Assembly: GCA_037367355.1 (NCBI GenBank) | Contig: CM074706.1 | Coordinates: forward strand, 1,302,001 to 1,366,000 | DNA: 64,000 nucleotides | Direction of reading: 5' to 3' | Source of the DNA: Neoscytalidium dimidiatum | Taxonomy: Eukaryota; Ascomycota; Dothideomycetes; Botryosphaeriales; Botryosphaeriaceae | Shown: piece by piece, positions 11,478 to 21,484 of the stretch | How the letters are laid out: each line of letters begins with the position of its first letter | Position numbering within the stretch: the first letter of the stretch is position 1 | The notes under the pieces: generated by a model | Told to the model about the DNA's origin: nothing | Seen by the model: the letters and a program-made list of their open reading frames with translations, nothing else | Database searches by the model: none | Program-made: the position numbers and the translations under genes

Positions 11478-13720
11478 TTACAGCAGTGACAGGCTATCAT
11501 AATTACAATCCATATCGAATGTGAAGAAGGGCGACCCGGGGCCCAGCAAGCCGGTAGAAAATTGCCTGCTCAAACCCTGCGCATCAACCTGTCCAAACGC
11601 ATCTATGCCCGCTGCCAATCCATTCGCTCCCACTGCCGATACTCCAGCCCCATTCACGCCCACCTGCTGTTGTGGTTGGTTCGTCCCCTCTCCCAGTATC
11701 GACCCAGCCAACCTCTCCAACCCGTCCGCCATCAAATGCACCAGGTGCCACTTCCCCACGGGCGTCTCCCGAAACCTCCTCACCAACGCCCCCGTCAACC
11801 CCTTCACCACCTCCGCCTCCACCAAACCCAACTCTCGCACCGGCGCCGTCGTCAACTTCAGCAAGAAAACGCACGCGAAGCACGTCATCGACAGCAGGTA
11901 CGCCGGCATCCCGTTCAGCGCGTCGCTCAGATCCGCATCCGTCAGCAGCAACTCCACGATCCCCGTCGCCGCCTCGACCGCCGCGCGCGCGCTCTCCCGC
12001 AGCCCCGCCGGTATCTGCGGCGCGCCGTTCCCGCTCTTCTGCTGCTGCTGCGACTGCTGCTGCGCGTCGACGCCGCGAAACACATAACTGTGCAAATACA
12101 GCTTCGCGAAGTGGAAGTGGATCAGCACGCCCTTGGACGGGAAGTCCCCTATCGCGGCGTTCCGCGCCAGCGCGGGCGACCAGCGGCCCAGCCAGGCGTC
12201 GAGCTGGCGGCCGAAGGCGGCGATGTGGGTGGCGAAGACGGGCGGGATGGGTGCCGGGGCGGCGGCGGCGGCGGCGGCGTCGGTGGCGGGGCCGAACAGG
12301 TCGTGGATGGCGCGCAGGATGCCCAGCAGGGCGACCTGCGACGCCATGCGCTTGTCGTCCTCGGTCGCGCCGGGCAGCGCGAGGAGGGCGGCCGCGTCGT
12401 CGCCGGCGCCGCTGCGCGCGGCGAGCGCCGCGTCCGACACCATGGGCGCGCGGCCGTAGAGGATCGAGAGGTGCGAGTCCGAGACGTAGGCGATGTACCA
12501 CAGGCGCAGGAGGTCGAGGTGGTCCGGGGCCGGGTGCGGGGTTGTGTGTAGGTGCCGGATGGTTGCGCTGAGGTTGACTTGCGTGGCGCGCCGGACGGCG
12601 ATGCCGGACAGCATCCAGGACATGTCGGAGAGCCAGTACGCGCCGACGGAGAGGGCACGCAGGTAGTCTCGGTCGACGTGTCCGTCGAACATGGAGGCGG
12701 TGGCGAGCCGTCGGAATTCCTTTTTGCACGTGCTGTAAAGGTGATTGCTGGCCGGGTCGTGCATCGCGGCGACAGTGCAGATGCAGGCTGTTAGCGTGGG
12801 GCTGTTGCGGCGGAGCGTCTCGAGCGTGCTGTATCGCCCGCCTACACGGTAGATGAAATGGTCCAGCCGGTCGTAGTAGATGCGGAAGAGCCTTTCCGCG
12901 TCGTCGAGGGAGAGTTGGCCAGTAGATATGAAGTCGTTTACGGGCTCCTCACCTGAAGTGGTGGGGCGAGTTTCGAAGTCGGAACGCAAAGCGCGTAGCT
13001 TGGTGAGGTAATAGACTGACTGGATAGGTACGTGGGAGAGACCATCGTCCTGTGGAGACAGCTTTGGGGAGTTGTCACACGAAGGACCAACTTCTTCGGG
13101 GGGGTCAGGAGGTGGTGGTTCTGGGACAGCATGGGCGAGACTCCGTAGGGCTGGCAGCTCAGAGAGCAGCCCCTTATCTGCTAACTGCTGAAGCGAAGAG
13201 TGAATGGCTTCCAGATCATGGACGATATCCTCCCTGAATCTGGAGAGCTGTTAGACATCGTAGGGGTTGGACAGTGGACTACACACTGAGATTGCTCATC
13301 CAGCAGCGTCTGCAAGCTCCGATTCAGCACGCATGACAGGTTTCTGTCAGCGCAGCGACGGCATGGAGGACCGTTCTCCATGTCACAGCGGATCTGACAC
13401 AGCAATTCAGCATACTGCTTACGTGAAAGACACCAGTTTGCTGGGGACCTTCTGCTTGCGACATGCTGCACACGCCTTGATCTTCCGGGAGATCTCAGGC
13501 GCGCGGGCGGGATGGGCCGCTGCTTCAGATTGAGCTGTCGTCTGGTGGCCGGGCCTGCGTCCGTTGGCAAGGCCGGAATCCGAGGGACTGGTTGACACTG
13601 CAGCCTGATGGACAGTAAGCGTAGCTGACTTGATTCTGGTGAATGTGATTGGCGGCTCACTGCGTGGGCATCGACAGCGGTGGAGCCATCGGCCATCTGG
13701 GTCCAGGACCGCTTTGGCAT
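11478..13720 (-). CDS. Zn2Cys6 fungal transcription factor
   Basis: Four exons (13720-13661, 13604-13449, 13393-13287, 13239-11478) give 694 codons. Introns: 13605-13660 (GTGAGC), 13394-13448 (GTCCCC, non-consensus) and 13240-13286 (GTGTGT). The DNA-binding cluster is CAACRKQK joined across intron 2 to IRCDMENGPPCRRC, then ADRNLSC: six cysteines with C-x2-C-x6-C spacing, about residues 65-91. A linker follows, then a long alpha-helical region typical of the fungal middle homology region (for example LSDMSWMLSGIAVRRA, WYIAYVSDSHLSILYGRAP). Poly-Ala and Gln-rich stretches sit near the middle. The first ATG is MPKRSWTQMADG; a second at 13696 could serve. It probably regulates a nearby gene set, but no binding site was identified. 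Confidence 0.88.
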
Positions 13721-14249
13721 GATGTCGCGCAAAGTCCGAGATTGTCGAGACGAGGTGTTCGGAGAGAAAGACGAGCAGGGAGGAGAACAAGCGAAGTGAG
13801 AGAGCTAGAGCCTCAGGTACGGACACCGGCTTCGGCAAAGGGAATCCTGCTCGGCGCGGGGCAAACGTGGGGTATCCGAAGCACACGCCCATCGTCGGGC
13901 CCACTCGGCCAATCTTAGCACCGAGTTTGAAATCACCGTTTTGAGTGGCTCGCATGTGGAAACTAAACTTTTCGAAGGGAACGTGATTGCAGAAGAGTTA
14001 TTAGAGTCTGGTAATCACTCTTCGTTGTCTCCAACACTGCAGTGATCATCATTCCTAGTATAAAATGCCGTGGAGTATGTCGTCATCGCCTACGTGGATT
14101 GCGACTCTATAATTATACATCACATCTCGTAACAAATATGTTGATCTTACATGGATATCTTTCTGCTGTGGAAATTGAATAAAATATGCAGAGCTAACAT
14201 GCTGATAGTGATGATATCCCGCCTACTCTATTCCTCTACTGCTTATGCT
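13721..14249. other. Intergenic region
   Basis: Promoter of the transcription factor and 3' flank of the hydroxyacid dehydrogenase. An open frame overlaps 13721-13955 but is explained by the splicing of the regulator. Nothing else is seen. Confidence 0.4.
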
Positions 14250-15943
14250 CTACAACATCGCCCTGATTCTCTTACGAAGGAAAGGGTGTGTGGCCGGGCG
14301 TACTAAGTGATCTATATCTGCTGTATTCAACAAGTCTGGCTCCGCTTCATTGAGGCTGAGTATTCCCAGAAGCCTCATCGTCGTCTCAAGCTCGTCTTTC
14401 AAAACTGTATATTGTCAGCATGGCTAGTCACACGAATATTACTCTTCGTGACCTACTCTGGATCAGATGGGCGGCGCCGTCTTCTCCGTATGCTAGCGAG
14501 TACAGGAAGGGCCTTCCAATACCCACCGCTGTGGCACCCAACGCAATAGCTTTAAGTATGTCTGTACCACGCTCAAACCCGCCGTCAAGATATACTTCCA
14601 TCCTCTCGAAGACTTCCGGACAATGTCTATGAAGTTCCATGAGGATGAGTATGGATGCTTGGGCACTGCAAGATGTCAGCATACTTTTCAACTTTTCAAT
14701 ACTATCTCCGCCAGTCAGAGAACTCACGTATCCAAGCTTCTGCCACCGTGGTTCGACAGCATGATTCCTCTGATTCCATACTTCAGCGCCGTTCTCGCAT
14801 CCTCCGCCGTCTGTACTCCTTTCAACACAACTGGTAGCCCCGATACTTCCTGTATCCAAGGAATATCATCCCAATTCAAGGACTTATCAATGTAAGTACC
14901 CATGAGTCTTCCCATCCCGCCGCCCTTCTTGTCGTTGCTTGCTGTTGCTCCACTGATTGCTGCCGAGACATTCTCCGCAGCAATGCGCTCATCTGCCTCT
15001 CGTTTTCCGGGCACCGGCGCATCAACAGTAACGAATATTCCTTTGATGCCCAGCTCTTTTGCCTTGCGGAGCAGCTTTTCCGTCTCTGGGCGGTTCGAGT
15101 TGACGTAAAGCTGGAGAAAGAACGGCTGGCCGGGAACACCAGCTTCGACAATACTAGCCAGAGGATACGATGCGTTATTGGATATCTAGAGGTCTGTGTC
15201 AGCCTGGATGATCTCTTCCACGGCCTATACCATATCGGCAGAAGCGAAGCACTCACACACTGGACGATCCCTTCCGCACCCGCAGCCCTGGCCAATGCTA
15301 ATTCGCCGTCCGGATGTGCCATCCTAGCCATTGCGGCCGGGCTAATGAAGAAGGGTGCTGAAGCCGAATGACCCAGCATCGTCGTCGACATATCTACCTC
15401 CGATACGTCTCTCAAGATGCGCGGGCGGAGCATGATGCGGCGCAGCAAGCTTTTGTTCCAGCCATGGGACACCAGGTCCGTGGCAGCAGAAGAGTAGAAT
15501 GCCCACGTTTTTGCGGAAAAGTGCTTTTGTGCGACCTTGGCGAAATCCTCTGCGCTGATGGCCTTGTGGAGTTCTGGCTTCTCGTGCTCCGGTTTCCCGG
15601 ATGCGGGAACCGTCTCATCAACCGGTGTTGCGGTTGGCGGCGCATCGCTGCTTGCTTCGACGATTCCTTTCAGGTTCTCTTCGGGTAGTGTTTCTTCTAT
15701 TATTCCAGGCGCGTGTATCTCATCGTACGCTTCTGTTGCGTCGGCGCCGGCGAACTTGAGGATGACTGCGAACGTCTGTCAGCAGCGCCAAGGATAAGAT
15801 CAAATTCACCTACTGCCAGGGCCTCCCGGATGCTTATCTAGGAAGTCTGTCACGTCCCAGATCTTAGAGTTGATCACGATCCAGCAATCCTCTTTGGTAT
15901 TGTGGCCCCGAACGTCGGCCAAGCTTAATGTCCTGGCCGCCAT
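14250..15943 (-). CDS. Cytochrome b5-FMN 2-hydroxyacid (L-lactate type) dehydrogenase
   Basis: Flavocytochrome b2-like enzyme oxidising an L-2-hydroxyacid (lactate in the best-known member) to the 2-oxoacid. Five exons (15943-15814, 15765-15257, 15185-14728, 14665-14457, 14404-14250) give 486 codons; all four introns start GT and end AG with matching phase. Residues 1-75 are a cytochrome b5 domain with heme ligands His38 (HPGG) and His61 (IHAPG). The FMN domain follows: SAPFFISPAAMARMAHPDGE, then FVTVDAPVPGKRE, LPVVLKGV, the active-site block LSNHGGRSLDT, and YLDGGFERGTD..AVGIGRPFLY. The protein begins directly with the b5 domain, so the mitochondrial presequence of yeast Cyb2 is missing; a cytosolic site is inferred. 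Substrate could also be glycolate or another hydroxyacid. Confidence 0.94.
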
Positions 15944-16442
15944 GACGAAGCTCGTCCAATCAGCGTGCTGCAACTGATGAGACGAAGGAGCAGGAAGCGT
16001 TTACTGCACCCGCATGAGAGCTCAATGCGGTTTTGTGGTCCTGGGTGGGTCGCGGAAGAGGTGTAGTTCTTCCCCAGAAGAGGAGCGGGGAACCCGGGCG
16101 CGGGGACGCCACCCGGCGTTTGTTGATCTCGGCTTTGACGCCGGCGAGAAGTCCGGTCTTCCCGCTGACGGAGGACATTGACCAATGAGATATTGCACTC
16201 GGGTTACTTTGTTGCGAGACCGGTACTGGATGATATGAACCATCGGCATCTACCTATGCATGGTTTCGGTCTTGTTCGCCAGCCATTGCAGCTTCTTTTC
16301 CACACAATTGAGCCCAAACGATTGGCCATCTTCATCACCATCTCTAGTACCGACCACCCGAGGACCGCCGTTGACACACTTTAAAGAAACACCCTGCCAC
16401 AACGGTACTCGGCCACTCCAACACCGCCATCCCCACTCAGAA
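15944..16442. other. Intergenic region
   Basis: Upstream region of the hydroxyacid dehydrogenase and 3' flank of the MFS carrier. Open frames here are short shadows. No motif recognised. Confidence 0.4.
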
Positions 16443-18239
16443 TTAGTGCACGTACCTGAACGCCACCACCGCCTCTCCACCTCTCCCCTCCCTCGCGCCC
16501 TGGATCCCCCTATGCCTTAGCACGCCCCTCTCCTCCTCCTCCTCGAACCTCTTATTCTCCCTCCTCAAATACCACTTGATCCCCAGCGCCATGCCTGCCG
16601 TGACCAAGCACGCCCCACTCATGACGCCACCGCCCGCATAATACCGCGGCTTCTGGCTATCCGGAAACATGTAGCTCGTATAAAAATGCGCGACGCCCGC
16701 GCCCATGAAATTCACCACGGCGAGCGCGGCCCCGCGCTTCGCGCGCGGCCGCGGCAGCGACGACGACAGCCACGACACGCACAGGTTGTACGGCGCGTAC
16801 GAGCCGGCCGTCATCAGGAACATGGCGGCGTAGCGGCCGGCCGTGCCGGACGCGAGCATGGCCAGCAGGTTGCCGAGCAGGCTGACGAGCATCGGGGCGG
16901 CGATGTGGCAGCCGCGCTCGTGCCGGCGCGACGCGTGGAAGGAGACGGCGAGCGAGACGAGGAAGGCGAGGAAGTAGGGCGGCGCGGTGAGGAGGAGCGT
17001 GACGGTGCTGCCGAAGCCGAGCGTGCCGACGATGCTGGGGAAGAAGTTGTTGAACGACTGCGCCGTGATGAGCGCCATCTGCTGGATCGTGAACATGTAG
17101 AGCTTCGGGTCGAGGAGCGCTTGCTTCAGGCCCCAGAGGACCGAGTCCGGATCTTCGTCGGGGATGCCGGCGTTCTCTTTGCGGATCCGATATTCGGCTA
17201 GGGCTTGGTGGTCGGGCGGGAGGAAGCGGTGGGTCGTTTGGAGCGGGTAGTTGGGCAGGAGCGGCATGCAAAGGAGCGCAATCACGACGGTCATGGAGCC
17301 TTCGATTATGAAGAGCCATTCCTGGTGGCATACGGTGAGTGTGTAGTTTGAGGGGGAGGGAATGGCGAGGAGAACAGTACCCATGACGGCCGGCCGGCCT
17401 TGCCTTCCATTCGTGATGTAACTTTAAGACGTTAGCATGTAGGTTGGCCTTAAATTGCTGTCATACACACTTCCGGCAGCGATGAGGCCTGAGAACGCCG
17501 TAGCAAGCATATTTCCACCGTACAGAATTGCCACTCGAACGGGCAACTCGGTCCGCTTGTACCAACACGACATCAAAACGAAGACACCAGGCAGGAAGGG
17601 TGCTAAGCAAACCGTGAGCTGTGGCTTTTACTCAGCTTGAAAAAGATGTTCCTACCTTCAACGAGGCCGAGGATAGTTCTAGTTACTGCAAGCGTCGCGA
17701 AGTCCTTGGTAAACCCTTGACACATTGATACGATCCCCCATGCTGAGGTGATGCAGCAAATGTATATGGATGGCCGTACTTTTCCAATGATGAGATTAGA
17801 AGGAACCTGCGTGATCACATCTGGAAGCATGTGAGCCTCATTAAATATTACAGGATCAGTGTTACCCACATCCAACGTAGAAGAGAAGCAGACATGTATT
17901 GTATTGATTGTTCGTTAAGTTCAGAGTCTCAGTAATGCCGACAATCTTTGCACTGGCGATATTGTTCCGGTCTCTAATGTGCATATATTAGCGCGGGAGC
18001 GTCAGTAGATCTTGAAGTGCGTACATAATGTTGAGTAGGAAGAGCAAGACAACGACTGGGAGTAACGTGCAGTCCAGTCTCCGAACAAGGCTTCTCTCCA
18101 GTCTTGCCAGTTCGTCGGGTTGCAAATGAGCGAGTGAATCTGGCAGCGGAAGGGCATCCGGAGGTGGTGCCGCCAATTCCACCTTCTCAATAGCCTCTAC
18201 CGAATCCGACTTCTCATGATCTCTCTCGTTCCTTGTCAT
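16443..18239 (-). CDS. MFS transporter, anion:cation symporter type, with one-base frameshift
   Basis: Carrier of the allantoate permease (Dal5)-like family, which takes up organic anions with protons. Six exons: 18239-18025, 17973-17870, 17820-17656, 17603-17471, 17403-17381, 17321-16443. Features: N-terminal cytosolic tail, LDCTLLPVVVLLFLLNI, DRNNIASAKI after the first splice, FYVGYVITQVPSNLI, then LGLVEAPFLPGVF and, in another frame, VLMSCWYKRTELPVRVAILYG. The C-terminal half carries WLFIIEGSMTVV and further membrane segments to the end. The exon sum is 1519 nt, one more than a multiple of three. An extra base near 17580 breaks the frame in exon 4, although every splice otherwise agrees in phase. 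It is either a young pseudogene or an assembly error. Position next to the hydroxyacid dehydrogenase suggests a carboxylate substrate. Confidence 0.82.
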
Positions 18240-18731
18240 CGTGAATGTGCGCAGCTCATCAAGTCCGGATATTGCAACGCTCGGGAGAAGTAGACTCGAG
18301 TACTCGATTGTCCGACATCATGTTTCCGCCGAAAGGACTGGGTTTATCACCGCTGAACAGCAGGGCTCGGAGAGAAGTGCGGAGGGTGGTGGATCGACGC
18401 TCGCCTGACAGTGCGGGGAAGCTCTCCCCGGACGTATTACTACAACAAACCCCATGGGGATGTAAAGCTTGGGCCATTACTTTAACAAGACAAGATTTAC
18501 ACTCCTAGATCTCGAGACGCGCGTAATACGATATGCATAGTCGGCCCGCTCAATGCAAAGCCGAGCTGAGAAAGTAGTGATACGTAGGAGGCCCAAGCTG
18601 ACCTTCGGCGTGAGTAGACAAGCATCTAATGAAAAGACTGTGTATTTTAACGTCCCGTAGACTGAGCTCGCTGACCGTTCTGATGAAGCCCGGGGCTGTT
18701 GCCACCGCCAATTTGTGAACCCACTTACTCT
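18240..18731. other. Intergenic region
   Basis: Between the carrier start and the oxidase stop. Holds the carrier promoter. No gene or repeat recognised. Confidence 0.4.
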
Positions 18732-20759
18732 CTACCCAAACACCTCCATCATGAAGAAGTACTCGATCTTACTCCCATCTGCTCTCCCCCTTGCCGTCAA
18801 CGCCCTACAGCGATCTGCCAAAATCTCACCTACAACCGGCTGTCCGCAAAAGAACACGCCTACCTTCAGCCTCCCACCATCCTCCTTCCCTTGCTTCACT
18901 AGTGCACCCTGGTACTTCCTCATATCCTCATAGTGTGCATCCAAAATTCCCACGAAATCCGGTCTCCCGAAATGCGTCGGATTAATCAGCCCCGTCAGAG
19001 GGCTCTCGGGGTGCTCAGAAGTTCGATGCTTCTCGAGCAGCCAACGATACACGTGGACGGCGATATCGTTGCGGCGCTGCGTAACGTGGGTGTGAATACG
19101 CACATCCAGATGCGGGCGCGCCTCGTGCTGACGGTGCCAGTTTTGCGAACGCGAGACACTGTTCAGCAGGTCCGAGAACCAAAGCAGGTAGTTGCGGTCG
19201 CGCACCAACCAGTGGAAGTCGACGCGGCGGTAGTCGTCTTCGAAGCTGTCTGTGGCGGTGAGGGTGTCGCCGGAGTCGCGTGGCTCGAGGGTGGGCTTCT
19301 CCGGGTGCGCGTGCGCTCGGTCGTCGCGCGCCTGCAGGTCGGCCAGGATGCCGGAGAAGGGCGTCACGCCGATGCCTGCGCCGACGACGATGCTGTGCGT
19401 GTAGTCGTAGAAGCGCTGGGCCGGAGCGCCGAAGGGTCCATTGACGCCGATGTCGATAGTCGCGGTGCCGGACTCGTTGTCCGCCAGTTTGCGCAACGCG
19501 CTCGTCCAGTTGCCGTCGGTTTTGATGTGCACGGCCATCTCGTTACCGATGCAGATGGACACGGTGAACGGGTGCCACTGCCATAGACTGAGTTTTGGCA
19601 CTTGCAGGAAAATGTACTGTCCCGCGCGGTACTTCCAAATGCGCTCGCTCGGGATTTGGGCTTTGACTTCGACCGTTTCGCCGTCTAGAATTGTGAGGGT
19701 GGCGCTGATGCGGTGGAAGCCGACAGCAACGCGCGTGATGCGTTCGATGAGGATGAGCAGCGTTGGGAAAGCGAGCCAATATCCGAACATGGGCCATTGC
19801 AACAGCGCGGCCGTGCCGTGTGCCATTAGGAGGCCGATGATGGGGTACATGAGGAGGTGGCTGAGCTGGAAGATTTCGTAGTTCCACCGTCGCACCTGCG
19901 GAATGCTACAGAGGGCAAGGATCCAAAAGAGCCCGAGCGCGACGATGCCGGACCAGCCTGGGAGTGATGCGGCGTACGCGCTGTATGGGCGGGGGACAGC
20001 GTCGGGTCCGAGAAGATATGCAACATTATCTTGTCGTCCAGTCTGGCTGCCGAAAACAAAAGATCCAGTAAGATGGCCGATAGCGTGGAGTGTTGCCAGG
20101 GTCAGGGCAACGCAAGAGATTTTGATGTGAAATTCTTGTGACAGATCCCAGTTGATGAAGCGAGAGACGTAGTACCACTTTCGAAGAAAGGTCGAAAAGT
20201 ACCGGCTCATGCTGAGAACCAAGAAGAAAAAGGTCGGATAGAGCGCACCAGCGCACGTTTTCGCGAGTACGACACCCCATCCGAAGGCTGCCCGGTATTC
20301 GGTGACGGTGATGTATTTGACCATTTGCCAGATGGCGAAGGCCAACTGCATGCTGACAACGAGCGCAACGAAGAGGATTTCCGGTCCGTGAACAGCCCAG
20401 TATGATCGTATTCGGCGCCAAACGGACAGCTCGCGCATATAATCCTTCTCATCCTGTTCCTCTTTCTTACTTTGCTTCAGGGAAGGGATCTCCCATTCTC
20501 TAACACGCTGTGCAAACTCATTCCTTGGAATCCGGTCTTTGTCGGAGCCAATGATGCTTCGAAGGAATTGATGGCGGGCATGGTCTTCTTTGGTGTCATG
20601 ATGGAGGTTGTGAGGCTGCGGGTGAGGTGCGATCTCATCGTGGACCTGATCTAGCTTTAGCTCGACCTCACAGTATTCAATAGTTCCGTCTCGGTTGCGG
20701 TCAAGGTCGTTCAAGAATCGATCAATCTCATCGTCCGTCAGGAACGTGACGTTTTCCAT
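18732..20759 (-). CDS. noxC: EF-hand NADPH oxidase, NoxC-like
   Basis: Membrane flavocytochrome that passes electrons from NADPH through FAD and two hemes to oxygen, producing superoxide. A single exon of 675 codons. The N-terminus has an EF-hand loop, DRNRDGTIEYCE (about residues 20-31), as in the calcium-binding NoxC/Nox5 type. Six or so membrane segments follow with heme histidines in LATLHAIGHLTG and FQLSHLLMYPIIGLLMAHG. The FAD site is WQWHPFTVSI, NADPH sites are GAGIGVTPFSGIL and VFFCGQPVVGEIL, and the end is IEYFFMMEVFG. Length agrees with the family. Calcium control is inferred from the EF-hand. A ferric reductase is the main alternative, but the EF-hand and C-terminal pattern favour a Nox. 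Confidence 0.92.
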   Translation of the reverse strand: MENVTFLTDDEIDRFLNDLDRNRDGTIEYCEVELKLDQVHDEIAPHPQPHNLHHDTKEDHARHQFLRSIIGSDKDRIPRNEFAQRVREWEIPSLKQSKKEEQDEKDYMRELSVWRRIRSYWAVHGPEILFVALVVSMQLAFAIWQMVKYITVTEYRAAFGWGVVLAKTCAGALYPTFFFLVLSMSRYFSTFLRKWYYVSRFINWDLSQEFHIKISCVALTLATLHAIGHLTGSFVFGSQTGRQDNVAYLLGPDAVPRPYSAYAASLPGWSGIVALGLFWILALCSIPQVRRWNYEIFQLSHLLMYPIIGLLMAHGTAALLQWPMFGYWLAFPTLLILIERITRVAVGFHRISATLTILDGETVEVKAQIPSERIWKYRAGQYIFLQVPKLSLWQWHPFTVSICIGNEMAVHIKTDGNWTSALRKLADNESGTATIDIGVNGPFGAPAQRFYDYTHSIVVGAGIGVTPFSGILADLQARDDRAHAHPEKPTLEPRDSGDTLTATDSFEDDYRRVDFHWLVRDRNYLLWFSDLLNSVSRSQNWHRQHEARPHLDVRIHTHVTQRRNDIAVHVYRWLLEKHRTSEHPESPLTGLINPTHFGRPDFVGILDAHYEDMRKYQGALVKQGKEDGGRLKVGVFFCGQPVVGEILADRCRALTARGRADGSKIEYFFMMEVFG

Positions 20760-21484
20760 GTCGTGAAGACTGCCTGACTAGCTCAGTAGCGTGAGACACC
20801 GGGAGTAAGAGCCATTGAAGTAGTTGAGGATGGGCTGATGGCTGGAAATTGGAGCTCCCACGTAGGCCAAGGTGTTGGCAGGTGCCAAGGTTCTGGACCT
20901 CCTGTGCTGGCAATAGCAGAAACACATGTAAATGTCGAGAGCTGCAGCAGCTGGGACATCCACATCGCAATTAGGCGCTAAACCAACCATCCTGCCGTCT
21001 TTACCGATGAGCACCAAGCGCTGAGCGGCTGGGTAAAGCCAAGTGTGCAGAGTTGCAAAGGAAGCGGTCAAAAAGCAGAAAGGAATGTGGGCCAGGAGCG
21101 CAGCAAGGCAACAGAGTTGCGGATAGGTTTCGCCTGATTGGAACAGAATTGGCGCAAGAGGGCCACAGAGTTAGTGAGATGGAGGTCCTGAAATCCACGT
21201 AAGGCTGCAGCGCTGAGTCGGGCAAGCCGGCAACGACTTCTCTTGGCTTCTTGGGTGCTGACGTCACTGTTGCTGTGGCTTGAACTCTCCCCTTCTTCGA
21301 CCGGCGATCTCGACTGCGAAGTAAACCTTATCCATGCGTACCTGGATCGCCGGCATCCTTTAAACCACAAATTCTGCGTCACAGAAGAAAGAAGTGCGAT
21401 CGTCGTCGGCCCATCTTCCAAGCCGAAGGATTCTCTTGGCACACCTTTGCTTTCTCACGGCTTGCCAGCGTTTCTCCCTTTCGT
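20760..21484. other. Intergenic region
   Basis: About 0.7 kb holding the NADPH oxidase promoter and the 3' flank of the zinc-finger gene. Several overlapping short frames, none with a motif. Confidence 0.4.

Noticed and set aside
11562..12571. Long plus-strand frames of 299-329 codons
   Set aside because: They are antisense shadows of the transcription factor in GC-rich codons; the minus-strand frame has the family features.
13721..13955. Extended N-terminus of the transcription factor to 13955
   Set aside because: A 56-nt intron with GTGAGC donor and CAG acceptor links MADGSTAVDAHA to the same frame, so the upstream frame is not needed.
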